64,000 nt of DNA from Paucibacter aquatile (lineage in GTDB: Bacteria; Pseudomonadota; Gammaproteobacteria; Burkholderiales; Burkholderiaceae_C), in assembly GCF_002885975.1 (NCBI RefSeq), contig NZ_POSP01000003.1, positions 2,914,001 through 2,978,000 of the forward strand, written 5' to 3'. The position numbers and the translations under genes were made by a program. The notes below the pieces were generated by a model. It saw nothing but the letters and a program-made list of their open reading frames with translations. It made no database searches and was not told the DNA's origin. Positions 17,031 to 24,752 of the stretch are shown in pieces; the stretch's first letter is position 1; each line of letters starts with the position of its first letter.

Positions 17031-17531
17031 TCAGTACCAGGACGGGCGCACCGCCTCACCTCGCCAAAGCGCACGCATATGCTCCAGCGAGAACAGCACG
17101 ATCAGCACGCCGGCGATCAGCAGCGGCAGGTAGTCCAGGCCCTCGGGCACGCCCAGCATGGGCTTGGGCTCGCTCCACTTCAGCTGCGTCCATACCCAGC
17201 CCGACTGCGCCATCAGCGCACCAAAGCCCGCCACCAGGGCATGGACCAACAGCTCCAGGCGCAGGCGCCAGCGCTCGGGCAGCAGCACCAGCAAGGACTC
17301 CAGGCCGATGTGGCCGGCATCGCGCACGCCGACGGCCACGCCAAAGGCCGTGACATAAAGCACCAGCAGCATGGCCAGGCCCTCGGTCCAGGTGGGCGTG
17401 TCGTTGAAGACATAACGGCCCAGCACCTGCAACTGCACGCACAGCAGCACCGCGATCAGGCAGACCACCGCGGACACCAGCGCCAGCTTGGACAGGGCGG
17501 CGCACAAGCGCGTGAATGCGGGGACGTTCAC
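17031..17531 (-). CDS. dctQ: TRAP transporter small permease (DctQ-type)
   Basis: Four-helix small membrane subunit that pairs with the DctM-type protein. The 166 residues contain four hydrophobic segments and the DctQ signature QVLGRYVFNDTPTWTEGLAMLLVLYVTAFG. The GTG start overlaps the dctP stop in GTGA, indicating coupled translation. The cytoplasmic C-terminus is short. Confidence 0.92.
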   Translation of the reverse strand: MNVPAFTRLCAALSKLALVSAVVCLIAVLLCVQLQVLGRYVFNDTPTWTEGLAMLLVLYVTAFGVAVGVRDAGHIGLESLLVLLPERWRLRLELLVHALVAGFGALMAQSGWVWTQLKWSEPKPMLGVPEGLDYLPLLIAGVLIVLFSLEHMRALWRGEAVRPSWY

Positions 17532-18508
17532 GGTGTCTCCTGCAGGGTCTTGACCAGGCGCTGCAGCTCGGGCGTGTTCATGAAGCGGGCGTAGACCGGC
17601 GGCATCAAGGCCTGGAAGGCGCTCTTGTCCACGTCGACGATCTGCGCGCCGCCGGCTTTCACCAAGGCCAGCGATTTCGCCTCCTGCTCGTCCCAGCGCA
17701 GGCGCTGGAAGGCGACCGACTCCTTGGCCGCGGCGCGGATCAGCTGCTGGTCGGCGGGCGGCAGGCCGTCGTAGACCTTTTTGCTCATCAGCAGCAGCTC
17801 GGGCGCCATGGAATGCTCGGTGCGGGAGTAGAACTTGACCGCCTCGAAATGCTTGAAGCCTTCAAACGAAGGCAGGTTGTTCTCGGCCGCATCGACCAAG
17901 CCGGTCTTGAGCCCCGTGTAGACCTCGCCCACCGGCATGGGCGTGGCATTGGCGCCCAGGGCCGCGGCCACCGCCACCCAGAGGTCCGACTGCGGCACGC
18001 GGATCTTCAAGCCCTTGGCATCGGCCGGGGTCTTGATCGGCTTGCGGGCATAGATGGAGCGGGCGCCGCTGTCGTAGAAGGCCAGGCCGATGAAGCCCTG
18101 CGGCTCGCAGGCGCGCAGGATCTCCTCGCCGGCCGGGCCGTCCAGCGCGCGGCGCATTTGTGCGACCGAGCGGAACAAGAAGGGCATGGTCGGCACCTGG
18201 GTCTGCGGGCAGATGGCGTTCATGGGGCTGATGTGCACGCGGGTGAGCTCGAGCGCGCCGATCTTGAGCTGGTCGATGGTTTCCTTTTCGGTGCCCAGTG
18301 CGCCCTTGTTGAAGACCTTGAGCTTGATGCGCCCGGCGCTGCGCTGCTCCAGCAGCTCGCCCATGCGTTTGAGCGCCAGCACGGTCGGGTACTCATTGCT
18401 GTTGTGCACATCGGCGGCGCGCAAGGTCAGGGCCTGGGCGGCCGGCTGGCTCAGCGCCAAGGCCAGCAAGGCGGCGGCGGGCAGGATCTTGAAGCGGGGG
18501 CAAAACAT
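17528..18508 (-). CDS. dctP: TRAP transporter substrate-binding protein (DctP-type)
   Basis: Periplasmic solute receptor of the TRAP system. The 326 residues start with a signal peptide (MFCPRFKILPAAALLALALS, cleavage likely after AQA), followed by the DctP fold with GALGTEKETIDQLKIGALEL, PFLFRSVAQMR, GLKIRVPQSDLW and VGEVYTGLKTGLVDAAENN. The conserved Arg of GLKIRVP normally binds the carboxylate of an organic acid, fitting a sugar acid cargo. It is first of the three TRAP genes and divergent from kdgK across 147 bp holding a KdgR-like palindrome. Confidence 0.93.
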   Translation of the reverse strand: MFCPRFKILPAAALLALALSQPAAQALTLRAADVHNSNEYPTVLALKRMGELLEQRSAGRIKLKVFNKGALGTEKETIDQLKIGALELTRVHISPMNAICPQTQVPTMPFLFRSVAQMRRALDGPAGEEILRACEPQGFIGLAFYDSGARSIYARKPIKTPADAKGLKIRVPQSDLWVAVAAALGANATPMPVGEVYTGLKTGLVDAAENNLPSFEGFKHFEAVKFYSRTEHSMAPELLLMSKKVYDGLPPADQQLIRAAAKESVAFQRLRWDEQEAKSLALVKAGGAQIVDVDKSAFQALMPPVYARFMNTPELQRLVKTLQETP

Positions 18509-18623
18509 GGGGGGCGTCTCCTGGCGAGTGAGTGAGGGTCTGCCACGGCCCGCGCGCGGCCTCAGCCTTGGCGCATCAGGGTCAGCCCTTGTTTCGAAAT
18601 TTGTTCGCTCGCAAATAGAATAA

Positions 18624-18638
18624 CGAAACAGCGTTCCA
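18624..18638 (+). promoter_or_regulatory. KdgR/IclR-like operator 1 (dctP-kdgK divergent region)
   Basis: CGAAACAGCGTTCCA, an imperfect palindrome close to the enterobacterial KdgR box pattern TGAAACANYGTTTCA as I recall it. It lies 18 bp upstream of kdgK and 116 bp from dctP, in AT-rich surroundings. It shares GAAACAGCG with operator 2 at 28368. Confidence 0.6.
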
Positions 18639-18655
18639 AATAACTAAGGGATTCC

Positions 18656-19645
18656 ATGAGGGTAGCTTCAACAAAGCAGGTGGCGGTGCTCGGTGAATGC
18701 ATGCTGGAGCTGGTCGGCCCGGCCTTTGGCGCGCTGCAACAAGGCTTTGGCGGCGACACCCTGAACACCGCCGTCTATCTGGCGCGCTGTGCTGCGGACC
18801 CAGGCCAGAACGAGGCCAAGACCGCCGCGCCCTACACCGTGCACTACGCCACCGGCCTGGGCGATGACCGCCTCAGTTGGGGCCTGATGGAGCGCTGGGC
18901 GGCCGAAGGCCTGGCCCTGGATCTGGTGCGCCAGATCCCCGGCCGCATGCCCGGGCTTTACATGATCGAGGTCGATGCGCGCGGCGAACGCAGCTTCAAC
19001 TACTGGCGCGACACCAGCGCTGCCAAGGCCTACTTTGAGAGCGAGCGCACACCTTTGGAGGATCAGGCCGCCGACTGGGACCTGTTCTACCTGAGCGGCA
19101 TCAGCCTGGCCATCCTGCCGGCGGCCGGGCGCGAGCGCGTGTTTGCCTTGATGGAGACGCTGCGCGCACGGGGCGCCATGGTGGTGTTCGACAACAACTA
19201 CCGGCCGCGGCTCTGGGCCAGCCGCGCCGAGGCGCAGGCGGTCTTTCGCCGCGCCCTGGACCTGGCCAGCGTCGGCCTGATCACGGCCGACGACCACCAG
19301 GCCTTGTTCGAACTGCCCAGCCTGGCCGAGGCGGTGGCCGCCGCGCAAGACCTGGCCCCGCGCGAGCTGCTGATCAAGCGCGGCGCCGAAGCCACCCTGG
19401 TGCGCGCGCCCGCAGCCGGCGCCCCGGATTGGCAGGCAGCCGCCACCGAGCGCGTCGAGCGCGTGGTCGACACCACCGCGGCCGGCGACTCCTTTGCCGG
19501 CGGCTATCTGAGCCAGCGCCTGCGCGGCCGCCCGGCGCTGGAATCGGCCCGCTTCGGCAACCGCCTGGCCGCGCGCGTGATCCAGCACCGTGGCGCCTTG
19601 ATCGAGACGGCGCTGATGGCCGACCTGCTGCAGCCCCAGTCATGA
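18656..19645 (+). CDS. kdgK: 2-dehydro-3-deoxygluconokinase (KDG kinase)
   Basis: PfkB/ribokinase-family kinase that phosphorylates 2-keto-3-deoxygluconate to KDPG, the last visible step of pectin breakdown. The 329 residues show GECMLELVG at the start, GGDTLNTAVYLAR (sugar-binding region) and the C-terminal PfkB signature DTTAAGDSFAGGYL with its catalytic Asp. The ATG at 18656 lies just after the KdgR-like operator. The stop overlaps the next gene, a pectate lyase, in ATGA, tying the kinase to pectin degradation. KDPG aldolase, the next enzyme, is not in the window. Confidence 0.93.
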   Translation: MRVASTKQVAVLGECMLELVGPAFGALQQGFGGDTLNTAVYLARCAADPGQNEAKTAAPYTVHYATGLGDDRLSWGLMERWAAEGLALDLVRQIPGRMPGLYMIEVDARGERSFNYWRDTSAAKAYFESERTPLEDQAADWDLFYLSGISLAILPAAGRERVFALMETLRARGAMVVFDNNYRPRLWASRAEAQAVFRRALDLASVGLITADDHQALFELPSLAEAVAAAQDLAPRELLIKRGAEATLVRAPAAGAPDWQAAATERVERVVDTTAAGDSFAGGYLSQRLRGRPALESARFGNRLAARVIQHRGALIETALMADLLQPQS

Positions 19646-21003
19646 GCACCGCCATGCGTCGTCGCCATCTGCTCGCCAGCGCCTGCCTGCTGGCCTTGTC
19701 TTTCAGCGCCAGCGCCGAGGCCGAGAGCCCAGCCCCGCCCCAGCTGGACCGTGCCGGCATCAGTGTGCAAGGCTGGGCCGCCGGCACCGTGGGCGGCCGC
19801 GGCGGGCGCATCCTGCGGGTCAGCACTCTGAACGAATCCGGCCCCGGCTCGCTGCGCGAAGCGCTGGAGGCCGAAGGGCCGCGCATCGTGGTGTTTGAAG
19901 TCGGCGGCGTCATCGACCTGGCCGGCCAGACGATCAACATCCGCCACCCCTACCTGACCATCGCCGGCCAGACCGCCCCCAATCCCGGCATCACCGTGAT
20001 CAAGGGCGAGGTCAATATCGCCACCCACCAGGTGATCGTCCAGCACCTGATGTTCCGGCCTGGTGAGTTCGGCCGCGCCAAGAAAAGCGGCGCCGACCAG
20101 GACGGCATCTCCACCCAGGGCGCGGCTCACCACGTCATCGTCGACCACTGCAGCCTGTCCTGGGCCACGGACGAAAACCTGTCGGTCGGCGGCCCGCGTT
20201 TCGAGGGCGCCACGCCCGAGGACTGGCGCCGCAACACCTCCCACGCCATCACCTACAGCCACAACCTGATCTACGAAGGCCTGGGCACTTCGGTGCACGA
20301 GAAGGGCGAGCATTCCAAGGGCAGCCTGGTGCACGACAACGCCAGCGGCATCCTGCTCTACGCCAATCTCTACGCCTCCAACCGCGAGCGCAATGCCTTG
20401 TTCAAAGGCGGTGTGCAGGCGGCCATGGTTAACAACCTGATCTACAACCCCGGCAACAAGGCGGTGCACTACAACCTGGTCGCGCATGAGTGGGCGCCCC
20501 AGCCCTGGCAGACCGGCCGCATCAGCCTGATCGGCAACGCCTACCGCCAGGGCCCGGACACGCGGCCCAACACGCCCTTGTTCGCACTCGGCGGCCACGG
20601 CGACGTGGCGCTGTTCCTGCACGACAACCTGGCGATGGACGAGTACGGCGCCGCGGTGGCCCAGACCGGCATCTACAGCGCAGGACAGGCGCGCATCCTG
20701 CAACTGCTAGCGCCCGAGCTGCCCGCCGATCTGCCGCTGAGCCGCATCCTGCCGGCGCGGCGCCTGGAGGCGGAGCTGCCTCTGGCCGTGGGCGCCCGGC
20801 CCTGGGACCGCGACCCGATTGATTTCAAGCTGCTGTCCGATGTGGCCGAGGGCCGTGGCCAGATCATCGACAGCGAGCTGCAGAACGCCAGCGGCTACCC
20901 GCGCTACGCGCCCAGCCAGCAGGCGTTTCAGCCCGAGGCCTGGAATCTCGGGGACATGAGCCCGCGTGCCGGCTGGGCCTCGCTGTTCCGCCGCGGGCGC
21001 TGA
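19642..21003 (+). CDS. Secreted pectate lyase, PL1 family
   Basis: Cleaves polygalacturonate by beta-elimination, giving 4,5-unsaturated oligogalacturonides. After a signal peptide (MRRRHLLASACLLALSFSASAEA) the protein opens with GWAAGTVGGRGGRILRVSTLNE and GPGSLREALEAEGPRIVVFEVGGVIDL, the entry turns of PL1 right-handed beta-helices of the pectate trisaccharide-lyase type. Further rungs include LTIAGQTAPNPGITVI, VQHLMFRPGE and HHVIVDHCSLSWATDENLS. Total length is 453 residues. The ATG at 19642 overlaps the kdgK stop by four bases. Exact product pattern and calcium dependence cannot be judged from sequence alone. Confidence 0.88.
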   Translation: MSTAMRRRHLLASACLLALSFSASAEAESPAPPQLDRAGISVQGWAAGTVGGRGGRILRVSTLNESGPGSLREALEAEGPRIVVFEVGGVIDLAGQTINIRHPYLTIAGQTAPNPGITVIKGEVNIATHQVIVQHLMFRPGEFGRAKKSGADQDGISTQGAAHHVIVDHCSLSWATDENLSVGGPRFEGATPEDWRRNTSHAITYSHNLIYEGLGTSVHEKGEHSKGSLVHDNASGILLYANLYASNRERNALFKGGVQAAMVNNLIYNPGNKAVHYNLVAHEWAPQPWQTGRISLIGNAYRQGPDTRPNTPLFALGGHGDVALFLHDNLAMDEYGAAVAQTGIYSAGQARILQLLAPELPADLPLSRILPARRLEAELPLAVGARPWDRDPIDFKLLSDVAEGRGQIIDSELQNASGYPRYAPSQQAFQPEAWNLGDMSPRAGWASLFRRGR

Positions 21004-21016
21004 ATCGGGTTGAAGC

Positions 21017-21538
21017 TCACGTGGCCTGAGCGGCCTCCGGCGGGCGGCGCCAAAGCCGCCACAGCGTCCAGCTGTTGGTCAGGGCGATGGTGGCTTCGAG
21101 CAAGCTGCCGCCCACCGAGCCCACCGCCAGGTTGTTGACCAGCCAGAGCAAGGTGCCCAGCAGCATCAGCAGGCGCATGCGCAGCCCGCTCAAGAAAAAC
21201 AGCGCCGTCGTGCCGATGCAGGAGGCCGCGATCGGCAGCAGCGAGAGCCAGCCCTGCTGCAGCCACAGGCCCAGGCCGACGCTCAGGCCGATGAAACCCA
21301 GGCCCACCCAGGGCGAGCGGCTGCGCAGCGACGCCAGCGAACGGCCCAGCGAAACCAGGCTGCTGGCTACAGCCGTGGGCTGACCCAGCAGCCAGAAATG
21401 CAGCACATAGGCGAAACACTCCAGGGCCATGAAGACCTTGAAGCGGCGATCGTCGGTCTGCGCAAAACAGGCCACGCCGCAGGCAAACGCGACATAACCA
21501 AAAATCTGCGCGGCAGAAAAATACGCGGGGTCCAGCAT
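21017..21538 (-). CDS. YgjV family inner membrane protein
   Basis: The 173-residue protein has about six hydrophobic segments and the pattern QIFGYVAFACGVACFAQTDDRRFKVFMALECFAYVLHFWLLG, which resembles the YgjV/Imp family of inner membrane proteins of unknown role. It is convergent with the pectate lyase, only 13 bp from its stop. It looks unconnected to pectin metabolism. Confidence 0.7.
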   Translation of the reverse strand: MLDPAYFSAAQIFGYVAFACGVACFAQTDDRRFKVFMALECFAYVLHFWLLGQPTAVASSLVSLGRSLASLRSRSPWVGLGFIGLSVGLGLWLQQGWLSLLPIAASCIGTTALFFLSGLRMRLLMLLGTLLWLVNNLAVGSVGGSLLEATIALTNSWTLWRLWRRPPEAAQAT

Positions 21539-21569
21539 GCGGGCGGCGCGCGTCCTGGCCGGAGAGGCT

Positions 21570-21827
21570 TCAGCGGTAGAAGGCTTCCACCGTGCCCTTG
21601 AGCTTGATCATCACCGGGTTGCCCTTGCGGTCCACGGTGCGGCCGGCCGGCACCTTGACCCAGCCTTCGCTGATGCAGTACTCGGCCACATCGAAGCGCT
21701 CCTTGCCGTTCAGGCGGATGCCGATGTCGTGCTGGAACACGGCGGCATCGTGGTGCGGGCTGCGCGGGTCGATCGACAGATGGTCGGGAATGGCGGGGCG
21801 GTCGGTGGGAGCGGCGGTGTCGGTCAT
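21570..21827 (-). CDS. DUF3297 family protein
   Basis: A small soluble protein of 85 residues with the DUF3297 pattern: RLSIDPRSP-like start (HLSIDPRSPHHDAAVF), GIRLNGKERFDVAEYCISEGWVKV and a C-terminal PVMIKLKGTVEAFYR. Function unknown. I took the ATG at 21827 (MTDTAAPTDRP); six earlier in-frame residues (MTIAAA) are possible but not conserved in what I recall. Confidence 0.75.
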   Translation of the reverse strand: MTDTAAPTDRPAIPDHLSIDPRSPHHDAAVFQHDIGIRLNGKERFDVAEYCISEGWVKVPAGRTVDRKGNPVMIKLKGTVEAFYR

Positions 21828-21906
21828 GGCGGCAGCAATCGTCAAAAAACAAAAGGCCCCGGGTGGGGCTGGATGCCGGCATTTTCCGCGATTTGGCGCG
21901 GCCCCG

Positions 21907-22848
21907 TCAGGCCGGTGCCGCCATCATTTCACTCAAGCCCTCGGCCAAGGCCTCGAACACGCGCTTGCAGGCCAGGCTTTGGCGCAGGTCTTCGTGCATA
22001 GCCAGCCAGGTATCCAGCGGCAGGCTGAGCTGCTCGGGCAGCACGCGCTCCAGACCCGGGCTGCGCCGCGCCAAGCCAACCTGGCAGACGCCGATGCCGG
22101 CGCCGGCGCGCAGCAGGGCGAGCTGGGCCAGATCGCTGTCGCTGCGCAGTGCAAAGGCCTCGCGGCGCCAGCTCGGGAAGCCCTGGCGGGCGGCGCGAAT
22201 GAAAGGCGTCTCCTGGTCATAGCCGACCAGGCGGTGCGTGGCCAGATCCTCCAGCGTGGCCGGGCGGCCGGCGCGGTCCAGGTAGTCGCTGCGGGCGAAC
22301 AGCCCCAGCTCCAACGTGCCCAGGCGGCGCGCGATCAGCTGCTCCTGCGTGGGCGCGGTCATGCGCACGGCGATGTCGGCCTCGCGCTGCAGCAGGTCCT
22401 GCATGCGGTTGCTGAGCACCAGCTCGACCACCAGGCCGGGCTCCTCCTGCGCCAGCCGGGCCAAGATGGGCGGCAGCACTTCCACGCCCATGACCTCGCT
22501 GGCCGTCACCCGCACCACGCCGCGCAGCTGGCCCTGGGCGCCGAGCTGGCGCTCTTGTGCCAAACGCTGCAGCGAGGCCGCCTGGTGGGCCATGGCCTCG
22601 GCGCCTTCTCGCAAGGTCAGCGCCGCCTCGGTGGGCAAGAGGCCTTGCTGCGAGCGCGTGAAGAGCGGCAGGCCCAGGGCCTGCTCCAGCGCCTCGATGT
22701 GCCGGCCCACGGTCGGCTGGGCCAGGCCCAGGGCGCGCGCGGCGCCCGATTGCGAGCCCTCCTGCAGCACGCCGAGGAAGGTGCGGTAGAGCTCCCAGCC
22801 GATGTCCTTGCCGGGTTTGTTGTCGAGATCTTTGTTCTTGGAATCCAT
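21907..22848 (-). CDS. LysR family transcriptional regulator
   Basis: The 313-residue protein has an N-terminal winged helix-turn-helix (WELYRTFLGVLQEGSQSGAARALGLAQPTVGRHIEALEQALG, about residues 17-60) followed by a periplasmic-binding-protein-like effector domain (RGVVRVTASEVMGVEVLPPIL onward). The ATG at 22848 (MDSKNKDLDN) is chosen because the longer frame runs into the upstream gene region. It is divergent from the epimerase gene at 22920 with a 71-bp gap, so it probably regulates that gene. The effector is unknown. Confidence 0.9.
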   Translation of the reverse strand: MDSKNKDLDNKPGKDIGWELYRTFLGVLQEGSQSGAARALGLAQPTVGRHIEALEQALGLPLFTRSQQGLLPTEAALTLREGAEAMAHQAASLQRLAQERQLGAQGQLRGVVRVTASEVMGVEVLPPILARLAQEEPGLVVELVLSNRMQDLLQREADIAVRMTAPTQEQLIARRLGTLELGLFARSDYLDRAGRPATLEDLATHRLVGYDQETPFIRAARQGFPSWRREAFALRSDSDLAQLALLRAGAGIGVCQVGLARRSPGLERVLPEQLSLPLDTWLAMHEDLRQSLACKRVFEALAEGLSEMMAAPA

Positions 22849-22919
22849 GCAGAACTGTATAGCCGCTGGCACATCGTCGGCAGTTCCGCGCGGGGCTCGG
22901 GCGGCCGAGACTGGCGGCC

Positions 22920-23978
22920 ATGAACACCACACCCAGCCCCGTCTCTCTTTCTTCCACTCCAGGCATCGCCCTGGTCCTGGGCGCCAGCGGCGGCATCGGC
23001 GGCGAAGTCGCTCGCCAGCTGCTGGCCGCCGGCTGGCAGGTGCGCGGCCTCAAGCGCGAGCCGCCCAGCGAGGCCCAGGCCCGCAGCGGCATCGCCTGGC
23101 AGCGCGGCGATGCGCTGGACGGCACGGCCGTGCGGCAGGCCGCCCAGGGCTGCCAGCTGATCGTGCATGCCGTCAACCCGCCCGGCTACCTTCGCTGGGC
23201 CGAGCTGGTGCTGCCCATGCTGGAGCACAGCATCGCTGCGGCGCGCGAGCAGGGCGCTTGCCTGCTGCTGCCCGGCACGGTCTACAACTACGCGCCGGAT
23301 GCGCCCATGCCGCTGCGCGAGGACGCGCCGCAGCAGCCGCCCAGCCGCAAAGGAGCCATCCGCGTGGAGATGGAGTGGCGCCTGCAGGAAGCTGCAAGCG
23401 AAGCCGCCGAGCGCCCCTGCCAGGTGCTGATCGTGCGCGCTGGCGATTTCTTTGGCCCGCAGCCGGGCAACAGCTGGTTTTCACAAGGCCTGATCCAGCC
23501 GGGAAGGCCGCCCAAGCGCGTGCTGCTGCCGGCCACGCCGGGCGTGGGCCACCAGTGGGCCTTTTTGCCCGATGTGGCGCGCACCATGGTGGCCCTGGTG
23601 CAGCGGCGCGCGGAGCTGCCGGCTTTTGCAAGCTTCCACATGGCCGGCCACTGGGACGCCGACGGGCGCCAGATGGGCGAGGCCATTCAGCGCGTGATGG
23701 CACAGCACGGCCTGCCGACACCGCGGCTGCGCGCCTTTCCCTGGTGGTTGATGCGTGTGCTCGCGCCGTTCAAAGCCACGCTGCGCGAGATGCAGGAGAT
23801 GCGCTACCTCTGGCGCCAGCCCGTAAGCATGGACAACGCGCGCCTGCGAGCCGTGCTCGGCGAAGAGCCGCACACACCGCTCGACGAGGCGGTGGCGCAC
23901 AGTCTGCGCGGCCTGGGCTGTCTCCCCCTTGCCGCGGCTTTGGCGTCTCACTCGGCGGCGGCTGGGCTCAAGGCATAG
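22920..23978 (+). CDS. NAD(P)-dependent epimerase/reductase-like protein
   Basis: Extended short-chain dehydrogenase fold: the N-terminal dinucleotide-binding motif GASGGIGGEVARQLLAAGWQV lies near residues 21-42, and NYAPDAPMP, RVEMEWRLQEAA and RAGDFFGPQPGNSWF resemble NAD-dependent epimerases. The usual YxxxK pair is not evident, so catalysis may differ. It has 352 residues. It is divergent from the LysR gene. Its last 31 bp overlap the convergent acetylesterase gene. The substrate is unknown, and a pectin role is not supported. Confidence 0.75.
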   Translation: MNTTPSPVSLSSTPGIALVLGASGGIGGEVARQLLAAGWQVRGLKREPPSEAQARSGIAWQRGDALDGTAVRQAAQGCQLIVHAVNPPGYLRWAELVLPMLEHSIAAAREQGACLLLPGTVYNYAPDAPMPLREDAPQQPPSRKGAIRVEMEWRLQEAASEAAERPCQVLIVRAGDFFGPQPGNSWFSQGLIQPGRPPKRVLLPATPGVGHQWAFLPDVARTMVALVQRRAELPAFASFHMAGHWDADGRQMGEAIQRVMAQHGLPTPRLRAFPWWLMRVLAPFKATLREMQEMRYLWRQPVSMDNARLRAVLGEEPHTPLDEAVAHSLRGLGCLPLAAALASHSAAAGLKA

Positions 23979-24745
23979 GGCGCCAGCGCAGGCTGCACAC
24001 GCAGCAACTCGCGCAGCACCAGGGCCGAGAACAGCTGCGCGCCCCGCTCGCCCACATGGGTGCGATCAAACGCGCTCTTGGCAGCGCCCGCACGCTCCGG
24101 CGACGCGGCCGAAGCCACGGGCTCGGCCGCGCTGGGCTTGGGCGCCATGGCCAGGCGGTCGGCCTCGTCCTCGCCCATGGCCTGCACCCGGGCATGGCTC
24201 AGGGCATTGAGGTCGATGGCGGCGACGGGCGGCGCGGCCTCAGCCGCCACCCGCAGGGTCGCTTCGGCCCAGGGGCGCAGGTCATTGAGCAGCTGGCCCT
24301 CGCGGAAGCTGCGCCGGGTCAAGGGGGTCAACAGCACCGGCGTGGCGCCCAGCTCACGCAGCTCGCTCAAGTAACGGGCCAGGTTGACGGGGAACTCGGT
24401 CGCCAGATCGGTGGAGCGGCCGGGCTTGCCCGGCTGGTCGTTGTGACCGAACTGGATCAAGACCCAGGTCGGCCGCAACGGTTCCTGGCGCAGGCGCTCA
24501 CGCAGGGCATCCCACAGGCCCTCGGCCCGGTAGCTGGCACTGCTGCGGCCGCCGCGCGCCAGGTTCAGGCATTGCAGCTCGGGCTTGAAGCGGGCGCACA
24601 AGGCGTCGCCGTAGCCGCTGCGCGTGGCCAGGGTGGAATCACCCACCAGGACCACGCGGGCCTGGGGCGCCCGACTTGCCTCAGGCTCGGCCCACGCGTG
24701 AGTGCTTGCCAGCGCCAGCAGCCCAAGTCCCCAAACCCGCCGCAT
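23948..24745 (-). CDS. Rhamnogalacturonan acetylesterase-like SGNH hydrolase (CE12-like)
   Basis: Removes acetyl groups from rhamnogalacturonan I so that backbone enzymes can act. The 265-residue protein has a signal peptide (MRRVWGLGLLALASTHAWA) and all SGNH blocks: GDST (block I, nucleophile Ser), LARGGRSS (block II), QFGHNDQ (block III) and DRTHVGERGA with the catalytic Asp-x-x-His (block V). The order and spacing are typical of rhamnogalacturonan acetylesterases. Residues about 200-225 form an Ala/Pro-rich insert before the catalytic DxxH. It lies 7 bp downstream of the TonB receptor gene, in one operon. Confidence 0.85.
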   Translation of the reverse strand: MRRVWGLGLLALASTHAWAEPEASRAPQARVVLVGDSTLATRSGYGDALCARFKPELQCLNLARGGRSSASYRAEGLWDALRERLRQEPLRPTWVLIQFGHNDQPGKPGRSTDLATEFPVNLARYLSELRELGATPVLLTPLTRRSFREGQLLNDLRPWAEATLRVAAEAAPPVAAIDLNALSHARVQAMGEDEADRLAMAPKPSAAEPVASAASPERAGAAKSAFDRTHVGERGAQLFSALVLRELLRVQPALAPYALSPAAAE

Positions 24746-24752
24746 CGCCGCC

